Assembly: GCA_002359495.1 (NCBI GenBank)
Contig: DENB01000033.1
Coordinates: 1 to 21,559, forward strand
DNA: 21,559 nt
From: Enterobacteriaceae bacterium UBA2655
GTDB lineage: Bacteria; Pseudomonadota; Gammaproteobacteria; Enterobacterales; Enterobacteriaceae
Reading direction: 5' to 3'
The position numbers were made by a program, and so were the translations under genes. The notes under the pieces were generated by a model. The model made no database searches. It worked only from the letters and a program-made list of their open reading frames with translations, and was not told the DNA's origin. Every line of letters begins with the position of its first letter. Position 1 is the stretch's first letter. Shown here in pieces: positions 13,555 through 21,109 of the stretch.

Positions 13555-14444
13555 GCGTTAAATTAACTTCATACGTTTGGGATGGTTGCGCCGCGACGGG
13601 TATGAAACTCACTAGCGTAACCATCATGGCCCGCCTGGCAGATTTCTCCAGCGATGAGGGCGTTTGCTGGCCATCTATTGAGACCATTGCTCGCCAGATT
13701 GGCGCAGGTCCAAGCACTGTACGCGCGGCGATCCGAAAGCTTGAAAACGAAGGCTGGCTGACCAGCACGGCGCGTCGCAAGGGTAACCGTAACACGTCAA
13801 ACATGTATCAACTGAACGTGAGAAAGTTGCGTGAGTCCGCTATGTCTCACCCGTCAGAATCTGACACATCAAAATCTGACACATCAAAATCTGACACGTC
13901 AAAATCTGATGCATCAAATTATGACACCTCAAAATTTGACCCGTCAAAATCCAGCAAAAACAGCGGTTTTCACCCGCCAGAATCTGGCGACGATCCGTCA
14001 GTAAATTCAAAACATGATCCGTCAGATAAAAAAGCTTCTTGTCAGGTTGCGGCGCAACCCGACCGTGATGTGATGATTACCGATTTTGCTAAACAGGTTT
14101 TAACGCATCTGAATCAGGCCGCTGGTGCGAAATTCCAGGTAAGCAAATCCTCACTGGAGAATATCCGCGCCCGCCTAGCTGAGGGATATACAGTGGACGA
14201 GCTTCAGCTGGTGGTCGATTACAAGCATGAGCACTGGCGTGACACAGAGCAGGAGCAGTATCTGCGTCCGGCTACGCTCTTCATCCCGAAAAACTTCCCC
14301 GGCTATCTGCAGTCCGCTTCCAAATGGAACAAGGCAGGGCGCCCGCAGCGCCTGAACGGGCAATGGCAGACAGGAAAGCAACGCGATATCACGGTGATCC
14401 CGTCTACCGACTATGAAATCCCCCACGGCTTTCGCAGTGAGTGA
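13551..14444 (+). CDS. O-like replication initiator (winged HTH plus conserved phage C-terminal domain)
   Basis: The product is 297 aa. Residues about 1-90 are a replication-initiator winged HTH (VTIMARLADFSSDEGVCWPS, IGAGPSTVRAAIRKLENEGW). A low-complexity linker (about 100-165) repeats SDTSK. Residues about 178-260 match the conserved phage C-terminal domain seen in many initiators (LTHLNQAAGAKFQVSKSSLE, YLRPATLFIPKNFPGYLQSA). The linker DNA is a row of 15-bp iterons, so the gene carries its own origin, as lambda O does. No helicase or helicase-loader gene follows, so it probably recruits host DnaB directly or through DnaC. The start overlaps the previous stop (ATGA). Confidence 0.88.
   Translation: MSVKLTSYVWDGCAATGMKLTSVTIMARLADFSSDEGVCWPSIETIARQIGAGPSTVRAAIRKLENEGWLTSTARRKGNRNTSNMYQLNVRKLRESAMSHPSESDTSKSDTSKSDTSKSDASNYDTSKFDPSKSSKNSGFHPPESGDDPSVNSKHDPSDKKASCQVAAQPDRDVMITDFAKQVLTHLNQAAGAKFQVSKSSLENIRARLAEGYTVDELQLVVDYKHEHWRDTEQEQYLRPATLFIPKNFPGYLQSASKWNKAGRPQRLNGQWQTGKQRDITVIPSTDYEIPHGFRSE
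13854..13958 (+). repeat. ori: Seven tandem 15-bp iterons: probable phage replication origin
   Basis: Seven head-to-tail 15-bp units start at 13854, 13869, 13884, 13899, 13914, 13929 and 13944. Units 2 and 3 (TCAAAATCTGACAC plus A or G) are nearly identical, and similarity fades toward unit 7. A palindrome CGCCAG-AAT-CTGGCG (13975-13989) and AT-rich DNA follow. This is the layout of lambda-type origins inside the initiator gene: iterons bound by the initiator plus an adjacent unwinding region. The unit length of 15 bp keeps the reading frame, encoding the SDTSK repeats. Confidence 0.8.
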
Positions 14445-14458
14445 GAGGAGATATGAAC

Positions 14459-14890
14459 ATGAAATCTGAACCATTGATCCTCGGCCTCCTGAGCGAGAGC
14501 GCCGGCAAGTCTGCCGAGCAGCTGAGCAAAGATACTGGTCTGGTTATTTGTCACGTTCGCTATGTGTTGCGTGAACTTCTGAGCCAGGGGCTGGTGGAGC
14601 GAGACAGGGAATATCGTTACACGCTGCCTCAGAGCGTCAGTCCGGCGGCGCTCCGGTTCCAGGCTTGGGCTGAAAAGGCTACCGAACTGGAGAAAGGGCG
14701 GTACTGGCGCCGCGCTGCGCGTGTCTGGCTGGAAGCATTTGATTCAACCCGTAACCCGCAACTGCGCACCCGTGCAGCGGCACGACGCGATCACTGCATC
14801 GCGATGGGGAACCTGAACTGCGGCAACTACAGCGGCATTTCTGGCGGGGTGATGAACAGCCAGAGCACATGGGAGGACCTGAACCGATGA
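14459..14890 (+). CDS. PerC-family-like regulator with N-terminal winged helix
   Basis: The product is 143 aa, starting MKSEPLILGLLSESAGKSAE. ATG 14459 has AGGAG 8 nt upstream; ATG 14453 would be too close. Residues about 1-60 are a winged HTH (KSAEQLSKDTGLVICHVRYV). Residues about 75-120 (TELEKGRYWRRAARVWLEAF and the RRDHC motif) match the PerC family, named for the EPEC plasmid activator, members of which are common in prophages. It may control phage or host genes; the target is unknown. It is coupled to the next small gene by ATGA. Confidence 0.7.
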   Translation: MKSEPLILGLLSESAGKSAEQLSKDTGLVICHVRYVLRELLSQGLVERDREYRYTLPQSVSPAALRFQAWAEKATELEKGRYWRRAARVWLEAFDSTRNPQLRTRAAARRDHCIAMGNLNCGNYSGISGGVMNSQSTWEDLNR

Positions 14891-15009
14891 GATCACTGGT
14901 CCGTAACCACTTTGAGCAGAACGTAATTTTTTACCAAAGCATTCGCACTGCGGCCCTGATGAACGCCGCGCTGATTATTGTCCTGGCATGGGAGCTGGCA
15001 ACCAAATGA
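14887..15009 (+). CDS. 40-aa membrane peptide
   Basis: The ATG at 14887 overlaps the previous stop (ATGA), and its own TGA overlaps the start of the ParB-like gene (ATGA). The product begins MRSLVRNHFEQNVIFYQSIR and has one hydrophobic segment, TAALMNAALIIVLAWELA (residues about 21-38). The two-sided coupling and the membrane helix argue that it is real despite its size. I do not recognise it. It could be a small effector, or a translational relay that couples its neighbours. Confidence 0.65.
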   Translation: MRSLVRNHFEQNVIFYQSIRTAALMNAALIIVLAWELATK

Positions 15010-16553
15010 CTAACTTAGCAAGAATTTACGACAACAAAGCCAAGACCGAAACGAACATAACCACCCGCAAAACCTACTTGCTGGGCGTTGATGAGCTGTA
15101 TGTCGAAACTGGTTACAACATCAGGGAAATCGATCAGGACCACGTTCTGGAATTCCGCGACGCTTTCATTGCCGGAGAACATGTCCCGCCGCTGGCCGTT
15201 CAGGTCACAGAGCAGGGCATCAAAGTCATCGACGGTCACCACCGTTACCACGGCGCGCTGCTGGCGAAAGAAGCCGGTTACGATATCCGCCTGGAGTGCA
15301 AAGACTTCGTAGGCAGCGAAGCCGACCGTATTGCCTTCATGGTCACAAGCAGCCAGGGACGCCCGCTGGAGCCGCTGGAGCGCGCCGCTGCGTATCAGCG
15401 CCTGATTAATCAGGGCTGGGAGCCGGCAGAGATTGCGAAGAAGGTCAAGCGCTCAGCTGCCGACGTTGAACATCATCTGCAGTTACTGAGCAGCGGCGAT
15501 GAACTGATCGCAATGGTGAAAAACCGGGAAGTTGCCGCGACCACTGTGGTTGCCCTGGTGCGCGAGCATGGCGTTAAAGCCGGGACGGTCGCCAAAACGC
15601 AGCTGGAAAAGGCGAAAGCGACCGGCAAGAAGAAGCTGACCAAAGCCGACGCTATGCCGCAGTTCAGCGCGGCACTGGCACGCAAGCTGGTGGAGCTGCT
15701 GGCGAAACATGCTCAGGTCGAACAGCTGGAAGAGCCAGGGCAACTGACTGTCGATTTCTCATCAGAACTGGAAGCCTTCGAAGCGATGGACATCATCCGC
15801 AGCGCTAAAGAGCACTTTGGTATTGCCGCTGGCGCAGAGCCGGAGCAATCACTGAAGACAGAAACCCAGCTGGAGCTGGACAGCCTGGAGCAGCCTGAAG
15901 AATGCGAATTGCCGCTGGCGCGTAAAGACATTCTCGAACAGAGCGGTGTTGAGGTCTGGGGTTGCGCAGCCGCTGCTTTCGGCGACAAGGATGATTACAC
16001 CTTCAGCGAATCGAAGTATGCGCATACCTGGGCCGCAGATTCGGTTGAGAGTCCCTCTGTAGTGGTTATCCCTCCTGAGACTGTCGCAAAGGCAGTCCGG
16101 CTCATTAAATCAAAAAGCGAGAGCAATGAGCTCAGGGCGTGGCTGGCAGAGCATTGCGAAAGCACTGAAGCAGCGGAAGAGATGTTCAGGCGATTTACCT
16201 CGGCGGCCATCGATGCCCGCCAGGAGGCCGGGCTGGATATGGCTCAGTTCCTCAAACTGGCAGAGAAGACTGATCGCCAGTGCTGGTCGAACGTCAGGAT
16301 GCTGCGTTGCGAAATTCGCGATCTTATCAATGGGGGCGGGCAGCAAGAGAGATCTGAACAGGAATCCCAAAACGATGTGTGGCCCGCTGAAGTTGGTTTG
16401 GTTTTCGACCAGCTGACAATGATTTCTAACCTTGAGCCTGCGCAGCAGAGAAAAATTAAGTTTCACATAAATCGTATGTTGCTTGAAAAGATGCCTGTAC
16501 AGGAAGTCATTAGCGCGGCAGGCAAGCTCATTGGCATGGAGTCTTTTTCATGA
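15006..16553 (+). CDS. ParB/Srx-superfamily N-terminal domain protein
   Basis: The product is 515 aa from ATG 15006. Residues about 25-95 form a ParB-N-like domain with the box VIDGHHRYHGA (75-85) in place of the ERRxRA box of chromosomal ParB. Residues about 120-165 form a ParB-like HTH (LEPLERAAAYQRLINQGWEP, EIAKKVKRSAADVEHHLQLL). The rest (200-515) is helical, with acidic low-complexity parts (LEQPEECELP), and has no ParB C-terminal dimer motif I recognise. No ParA ATPase and no parS-like repeat are present, so plasmid-style partition is unlikely. ParB-N folds can bind CTP, act as nucleases or bind DNA. It is coupled by ATGA to the C5 methyltransferase, suggesting a joint role. Confidence 0.8.
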   Translation: MTNLARIYDNKAKTETNITTRKTYLLGVDELYVETGYNIREIDQDHVLEFRDAFIAGEHVPPLAVQVTEQGIKVIDGHHRYHGALLAKEAGYDIRLECKDFVGSEADRIAFMVTSSQGRPLEPLERAAAYQRLINQGWEPAEIAKKVKRSAADVEHHLQLLSSGDELIAMVKNREVAATTVVALVREHGVKAGTVAKTQLEKAKATGKKKLTKADAMPQFSAALARKLVELLAKHAQVEQLEEPGQLTVDFSSELEAFEAMDIIRSAKEHFGIAAGAEPEQSLKTETQLELDSLEQPEECELPLARKDILEQSGVEVWGCAAAAFGDKDDYTFSESKYAHTWAADSVESPSVVVIPPETVAKAVRLIKSKSESNELRAWLAEHCESTEAAEEMFRRFTSAAIDARQEAGLDMAQFLKLAEKTDRQCWSNVRMLRCEIRDLINGGGQQERSEQESQNDVWPAEVGLVFDQLTMISNLEPAQQRKIKFHINRMLLEKMPVQEVISAAGKLIGMESFS

Positions 16554-18250
16554 AGGAAATTATTGTTGATAATTTTGCTGGCGGTGGTGGCGCAAGCACA
16601 GGAATTGAAATGGCGATTGGGCGTAGCGTTGATATTGCAATAAATCACGATCCCCATGCCATCGCTATGCATACAACCAACCATCCCGAAACGTTGCATT
16701 ACTGCGAATCTGTTTTCGATATCGACCCGGCGGCGGCCACCGCCGGGGTACCTGTTGGCTTGGCGTGGTTTTCACCGGATTGTCGTCATTTCAGCAAGGC
16801 TAAAGGCAGCACGCCGGTAAAAAAAGAGATTCGCGGGCTGGCATGGATCGTTGTTCGCTGGGCGCTGGCCGTACGACCACGCGTCATGATGCTGGAGAAC
16901 GTTGAAGAATTTAAAACGTGGGGGCCGCTGCTGGTCGAAGAGGAACGCCCGGACCCGCAGCGCGCCGGCGAAACGTTTGCCGCCTTTGTGGGTATGCTGA
17001 GTAGCGGCGTTGCTGCTGATCATCCGGCTCTGGATGAGGTCTGCGAATTCCTCCACATTGACCGCCACGGTGACGCCGCCGTGCAGCTGGTTAATGGGCT
17101 GGGATATGACGTTGATCATCGCGAGCTGCGCGCCTGTGATTATGGCGCCCCAACCATCAGAAAACGCTTTTTCATGGTTATGCGATGCGATAGCACGGCA
17201 ATCAGCTGGCCGAAAGCTACTCATGGCGATCCGAAATCGCTGGCGGTTCAGGCTGGTCAGCTGGCGCCCTGGCGCACTGCGGCGGAATGCATCGACTGGT
17301 CACTGGATTGCCCCAGCATTTTTGAACGCAAAAAACCACTGGCGGAAAACACCATGCGCCGCATTGCCCGTGGTATCCAGCGTTTTGTGATGGATAACCC
17401 ATCCCCGTTTATCGTTAAATGCAACCATACCAGCACTAAAACGACTTACGATTGCTTTCGCGGTCAGGCGCTGACAGAACCGCTGCAGACCATCACGAAA
17501 ACCCACGGTTATGCGATTGTAGAGCCTCAAATAGCTCCGTTTATCGCGGGCACGGGTGGTTCAGAGTACCAGGCGAAGCCTCGCCCCGTGGATAAGCCAG
17601 CCCACACCATTCTGAAAGAGTCCCGCGCCTGTTTGGTAACCCCCTTTATTTCTCGCCAGTTTGGGGGCAGTGTCGGCCATAGCGCGGATGAGCCAAGCGC
17701 CACTGTAACGGCGGGCGGCGGTGGCAAAAGCGCACTGGTATCAGCTTTTCTGGCGAAACATTTTGGCGGCAATTACACCGGACCTGGCGCAGCGATGGAT
17801 GCGCCGGCGCATACCATCACTACAACGGATCATCATGCGCTGGTGACCAGTAACCTGATTAAGTTGCGAGGAACCTGCAAAGACGGTCAGCGCACTGATG
17901 CGCCAATGCCTACCATCACGGCCGGAGGGCAGCATGTAGGTGAAGTTCGTGCCTTGCTTCAGACATTCCAGGGCGTTGAAGGTGCTGGCAATAGCGGCGT
18001 CGTGATGGTGGAAGGCGTGGAATATCAAATCGTGGATATTGGTATGCGCATGCTGCAGCCTCATGAGCTATACGCCGCTCAGGGCTTTCCCTCCTGGTAT
18101 GTCATTAACCGCGACTACCAGGGCAAAACGTACGCCAAAGATAAGCAGGTCGCCCGCTGTGGCAACGCGGTGCCGCCGCCGTTCGCTGAGGCTCTTGTGC
18201 GTGCTAATTTGCCGGAAATGTGCTCTGGAAGTAAGGGTGCCGTCGCATGA
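16550..18250 (+). CDS. C5-cytosine DNA methyltransferase with repeat-rich target domain
   Basis: The product is 566 aa. Motifs in order: I, VDNFAGGGGASTGIE (6-20); IV, FSPDCRHFSKAKG with catalytic Cys78 (PDC in place of the usual PCQ); VI, ENVEEF (116-121); VIII, TIRKRFF (202-208); IX/X, LQPHELYAAQGFP (502-514) and GNAVPPP (538-544). Between VIII and IX lies a long variable region, about 285-466, holding five copies of a 34-39 residue unit ending DxPxxTIT plus ALV. It overlaps the ParB-like and rusA genes by 4 bp each. No cognate endonuclease is seen. It may protect phage DNA from host restriction or mark it for phage proteins. The target site cannot be read. Confidence 0.92.
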   Translation: MKEIIVDNFAGGGGASTGIEMAIGRSVDIAINHDPHAIAMHTTNHPETLHYCESVFDIDPAAATAGVPVGLAWFSPDCRHFSKAKGSTPVKKEIRGLAWIVVRWALAVRPRVMMLENVEEFKTWGPLLVEEERPDPQRAGETFAAFVGMLSSGVAADHPALDEVCEFLHIDRHGDAAVQLVNGLGYDVDHRELRACDYGAPTIRKRFFMVMRCDSTAISWPKATHGDPKSLAVQAGQLAPWRTAAECIDWSLDCPSIFERKKPLAENTMRRIARGIQRFVMDNPSPFIVKCNHTSTKTTYDCFRGQALTEPLQTITKTHGYAIVEPQIAPFIAGTGGSEYQAKPRPVDKPAHTILKESRACLVTPFISRQFGGSVGHSADEPSATVTAGGGGKSALVSAFLAKHFGGNYTGPGAAMDAPAHTITTTDHHALVTSNLIKLRGTCKDGQRTDAPMPTITAGGQHVGEVRALLQTFQGVEGAGNSGVVMVEGVEYQIVDIGMRMLQPHELYAAQGFPSWYVINRDYQGKTYAKDKQVARCGNAVPPPFAEALVRANLPEMCSGSKGAVA

Positions 18251-18609
18251 AATTAACCCTGCCATTCCCGCCAAGCGTCAACGGCTACTGGCGGGCCACC
18301 AATACCGGAATGAAAATCAGCGCCTCCGGGCGCTCTTTTCGCACCAACGCCATCGAGGCGATCCTGGCTCAACTCAAACGGCGCCTGCAGCCGATTACAG
18401 TGAACGTGGAAGTTACCGTGTTTCTGTACCCGCCAGACAAGCGTCGCCGCGACCTGGACAACTATCAGAAAGCGCTGTTCGACAGCCTGTCGCACGCTGG
18501 CGTCTGGCTCGATGACAGCCAGATAAAAAGATTCACTGTGGAGTGGGGCGAGATAGCCAAACCGGGAAAAGCTGAGATAACGATCAGGGGTTTCGTGCCG
18601 GTTACGTGA
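18247..18609 (+). CDS. rusA: RusA-family Holliday junction resolvase
   Basis: The product is 120 aa, the same size as E. coli RusA (also of prophage origin). The catalytic aspartates are visible: D69 and D71 in RRRDLDNYQKALFDSL and D90 in GVWLDDSQIK, matching D70, D72 and D91 of RusA. The Lys/Arg-rich stretch before D69 contacts DNA. It cuts four-way junctions as a homodimer. It starts within the methyltransferase stop (ATGA), in the slot used by nin-region recombination genes in lambdoid phages. Confidence 0.93.
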   Translation: MKLTLPFPPSVNGYWRATNTGMKISASGRSFRTNAIEAILAQLKRRLQPITVNVEVTVFLYPPDKRRRDLDNYQKALFDSLSHAGVWLDDSQIKRFTVEWGEIAKPGKAEITIRGFVPVT

Positions 18610-18754
18610 ACAAGCGAAGCGAACGTTACAAGGCCTGCAAAAGCCGTTATATTAGGAGTGCTTACCGCTCTTGCAGGAGCGAAAGCAAAGGTGGCCCTGT
18701 TCATTTGCAGATGAGGGGGCAGGGCCGGATAAAAATATGTGTGGAGAAAAGTCT
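18610..18754 (+). other. Structured noncoding gap before the antirepressor gene
   Basis: These 145 nt hold competing pairings. CCTGCAA (18634-18640) complements TTGCAGG (18671-18677), while CGCTC (18666-18670) and GAGCG (18677-18681) form a tight hairpin using part of the same bases. GGCCCTG (18693-18699) pairs with CAGGGCC (18720-18726). A ribosome site (GGAG, 18743-18746) for the next gene follows. In P1 and Gifsy phages small RNAs (C4, IsrK) lie in this slot upstream of antirepressors. A similar role here is a guess from position and structure. Confidence 0.4.
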
Positions 18755-19639
18755 ATGCCAAGTCTGGTAACAGGCACCGCTACGCGTGCCGCCAGTGCTG
18801 TTGTACTGTCATCAAATGCTTCCCTTAGCGTTCCTGTCCTCATGTATCGCGATCAGCGCGTTATCAACACCGAGCTGCTGGCGAAAGGATACGGAACGGA
18901 TGAGGCGAACATCCGCAAAAACCTGTCACGTAATATCAGCCGTTTCACAGAGGGCGTTCACGTCTTTACCGTTGAGGGTGAAGAGTTAAAGAATTTGCGA
19001 GTGGCTAACAGTCACGCACAAATTTCGAGCAAAGCCCGTACCCTGACTCTGTGGACAGAAAAGGGCGCCGCCCGTATGTCGAAGATCGTCGATACAGACG
19101 AAGCCTGGACGTTTTACGAAAAACTGGAAGACAGCTATTTCCGGCTGCGGGAAGTTGGTGGAATTCTTCTGCCGGATATGTCAGACCCGATTAAGCTGGC
19201 GCGGGCATGGGCTGATGCGATGGAAGCAAAGCAGCAGGCTGAAGTGCTGACGCACCGGCAGGCGCAGTATATCGAACACCTCGAAAATCTGTTTTCTGAC
19301 GGGCTGACGCCGGTCCAGTTCTGCAAGCGCCTTAACGGGGTAAACACCAGCAAGCTTAACGCCTGGCTCCAGCTTGCTAACTGGCTCTATGACGACAACC
19401 CCAACGGGAACCATGCGCACTGGCGCGTCCGTTCTCAGGCGCGGGATAAATATCTGACCGAGAAGAGCAGTAAGGTCAGCCCGAATCAGTCTGCCAGCTT
19501 TACCACTTATCAGCCCGTTCTGCTGCGCGAGGGAGCCGCCTGGCTCTATAAAAAATATCTGAAGCGCCAGCTGCCTATGAAAGTCAGCTGGAACGGTGAA
19601 TTTACTCATGACAAAGAGCTGGCGGCGGGTGGTGCATGA
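18755..19639 (+). CDS. ORF6N-domain antirepressor-like protein
   Basis: The product is 294 aa, starting MPSLVTGTATRAASAVVLSS. GGAG lies 8 nt before ATG 18755; an upstream TTG frame runs through the structured gap and is less likely. Residues about 20-120 form an ORF6N domain (VPVLMYRDQRVINTELLAKG, NISRFTEGVHVFTVEGEELK). The C-terminal half (about 165-290; HRQAQYIEHLENLFSDGLTP, VQFCKRLNGVNTSKLNAWLQ) resembles KilA-C-type antirepressor domains. Such proteins bind CI-type repressors or DNA and promote induction. Expression is probably controlled by the RNA upstream. It ends in ATGA with the next gene. Confidence 0.8.
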   Translation: MPSLVTGTATRAASAVVLSSNASLSVPVLMYRDQRVINTELLAKGYGTDEANIRKNLSRNISRFTEGVHVFTVEGEELKNLRVANSHAQISSKARTLTLWTEKGAARMSKIVDTDEAWTFYEKLEDSYFRLREVGGILLPDMSDPIKLARAWADAMEAKQQAEVLTHRQAQYIEHLENLFSDGLTPVQFCKRLNGVNTSKLNAWLQLANWLYDDNPNGNHAHWRVRSQARDKYLTEKSSKVSPNQSASFTTYQPVLLREGAAWLYKKYLKRQLPMKVSWNGEFTHDKELAAGGA

Positions 19640-20652
19640 GGGCCTTGCTTACGCCCGATGTGGCACCCCGAACCGGAATAGTCATCCTGAAGCCCGGTAG
19701 TGACCTGATCCACCTGTTTCGCGGACGGGTACTGATAAGCACGCCGTCGCCGTCAATGGAAAATCTTCCGTCCGGTCGCCTGGCTGATGGCGATCAGCCG
19801 CTGCTGGACGATAAGTCCCTCATCAGCTTTTTCACCTCAGAGCGGGTGATCAATGCCGCCGGCGGCTGGCGCGGGCTGGCTGAGTGGGTCTCGACGCTGG
19901 ATCGTTGCCAGTGGCAGGGCAAAGATGATTACCATCATCACCACTTCACCACGCTGCGGACCGAAACAGGCGTGGTCTGCCTTTGCTACAGTCACGATAA
20001 CGAGTTCAGGGATGTGGCAATACCGGCACGGCTGGAGGAAACCGCAAAGGCCAACGTGTCAGCCTGGGTTATCCGCGCCGCATGTCGCGATATGGGGCTG
20101 GATGAAGGCCACCAGCTGACATTGCCGGAACTCTGCTGGTGGGCATCGCTCAAAGATGTGCTGGACCTGATACCGGATGCGCCGGCGCGCCGCGTTCTGA
20201 GATTACCGGAGCAGACGGTGCCGACAGGCCCTGCCAGAGAAGCGTTTATTTCCCCGGAAGTGAATGCGGCAGGAGTGGTTCAGGATGCCGGGCTGGTAGT
20301 GAAGCGCATTCTTGGCCTGAAAATAGACCCGGAATCGCCGGAATCTTTCATGCTGCGACCAAAGCGCCGCCGCTGGGTAAACGAGGCATACACACTATGG
20401 GTGAAGGCACAAAATTGCGCCTGCTGCGGTAAACCCGCTGACGATCCTCATCACATCATCGGTTACGGCCAGGGAGGTATGGGTACAAAGGCGCATGATT
20501 TATTCGTGATTCCGCTTTGCAGGGCGCATCACGATGAACTGCACGCCGATATGCAGGCATTCGAAGAGAAGTACGGCAGTCAGTTAATGCTGCTGTTCAG
20601 GTTTCTTGATCAGGCGATTGCAGTCGGCGTGATTGGGACAGGTAAGAAATAA
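19636..20652 (+). CDS. DUF968-family protein with HNH-like Cys/His cluster
   Basis: The product is 338 aa. The C-terminal third has C261-x-x-C264, HHIIG (272-276), PLCRAHHDELH (294-303) and GYGQGGMGTKAHDLFVIPLC, the layout of an HNH endonuclease zinc site. DUF968 proteins recur in the nin-like region of lambdoid phages between replication genes and Q. N-terminal residues (about 10-220) are unassigned; a His run DDYHHHHFTT (98-106) is notable. Nuclease activity is inferred. The start overlaps the antirepressor stop. Confidence 0.8.
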   Translation: MRALLTPDVAPRTGIVILKPGSDLIHLFRGRVLISTPSPSMENLPSGRLADGDQPLLDDKSLISFFTSERVINAAGGWRGLAEWVSTLDRCQWQGKDDYHHHHFTTLRTETGVVCLCYSHDNEFRDVAIPARLEETAKANVSAWVIRAACRDMGLDEGHQLTLPELCWWASLKDVLDLIPDAPARRVLRLPEQTVPTGPAREAFISPEVNAAGVVQDAGLVVKRILGLKIDPESPESFMLRPKRRRWVNEAYTLWVKAQNCACCGKPADDPHHIIGYGQGGMGTKAHDLFVIPLCRAHHDELHADMQAFEEKYGSQLMLLFRFLDQAIAVGVIGTGKK

Positions 20653-20675
20653 ACTGTGTGGAGAGAGGATTAAAA

Positions 20676-21080
20676 ATGCGTGACATGTCACAAGTATTAG
20701 AACGTTGGGCTGGATGGGCGAAGTCCGATCACAGTAGTGTTGACTATTCGCCAATCGCAGCAGGATTCAAAGGCCTGCTTCCTCAGAATTCAAAAAACAT
20801 ATTATCCTGTAGTGATAATGATGGGCTAATCATAGAAGGCTGCATGGCGAGACTTAAGGCAAAGCGCCCTGAAGAGCATGCCGTTCTGGTAGTTCACTAC
20901 CTGTACGGGGTATCTAAAAGAAAAATAGCGCGCCAGGCAAGAAAGGATGAAAAACTTATTCGCATAGAAATTCAGCTGGCTGAAGGATTTATCGAGGGCT
21001 GTCTATCGATGCTGGATTTTAAGCTTGATATGGATGCAGAAGTGGAAAAGACTATTAATCATCAAAGTTGTGCAGCATAA
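20676..21080 (+). CDS. Q: Late antiterminator Q
   Basis: The product is 134 aa, beginning MRDMSQVLERWAGWAKSDHS; a GTG at 20658 is in frame but lies upstream of the AGAGG site. The strings YSPIAAGFKGLLPQNSK, DGLIIEGCMARLKAKRPEEH and LVVHYLYGVSKRKIARQARK match the phage Q family of the 933W/21 type rather than lambda Q. It loads onto polymerase at the late promoter and allows read-through into lysis and structural genes, which lie beyond the window. It is the last early-right gene and is followed at once by a terminator. Confidence 0.92.
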   Translation: MRDMSQVLERWAGWAKSDHSSVDYSPIAAGFKGLLPQNSKNILSCSDNDGLIIEGCMARLKAKRPEEHAVLVVHYLYGVSKRKIARQARKDEKLIRIEIQLAEGFIEGCLSMLDFKLDMDAEVEKTINHQSCAA

Positions 21081-21087
21081 GCAATAT

Positions 21088-21109
21088 AGCCCGAATCATT
21101 CGGGCTTTT
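21088..21109 (+). terminator. Intrinsic terminator after Q
   Basis: AGCCCGAA (21088-21095) and TTCGGGCT (21099-21106) form a perfect 8-bp stem with a TCA loop, followed by TTTCTT. The loop is also the stop codon (TGA) of the convergent gene, so the two transcripts share this hairpin. Confidence 0.88.

Noticed and set aside
13854..13958. Short regular repeats as a CRISPR array
   Set aside because: Units are 15 bp, directly adjacent with no spacers, and lie in frame inside the initiator gene; they are iterons.
18671..18754. TTG-started extension of the antirepressor
   Set aside because: It would read through the structured gap, while GGAG at proper spacing supports ATG 18755.
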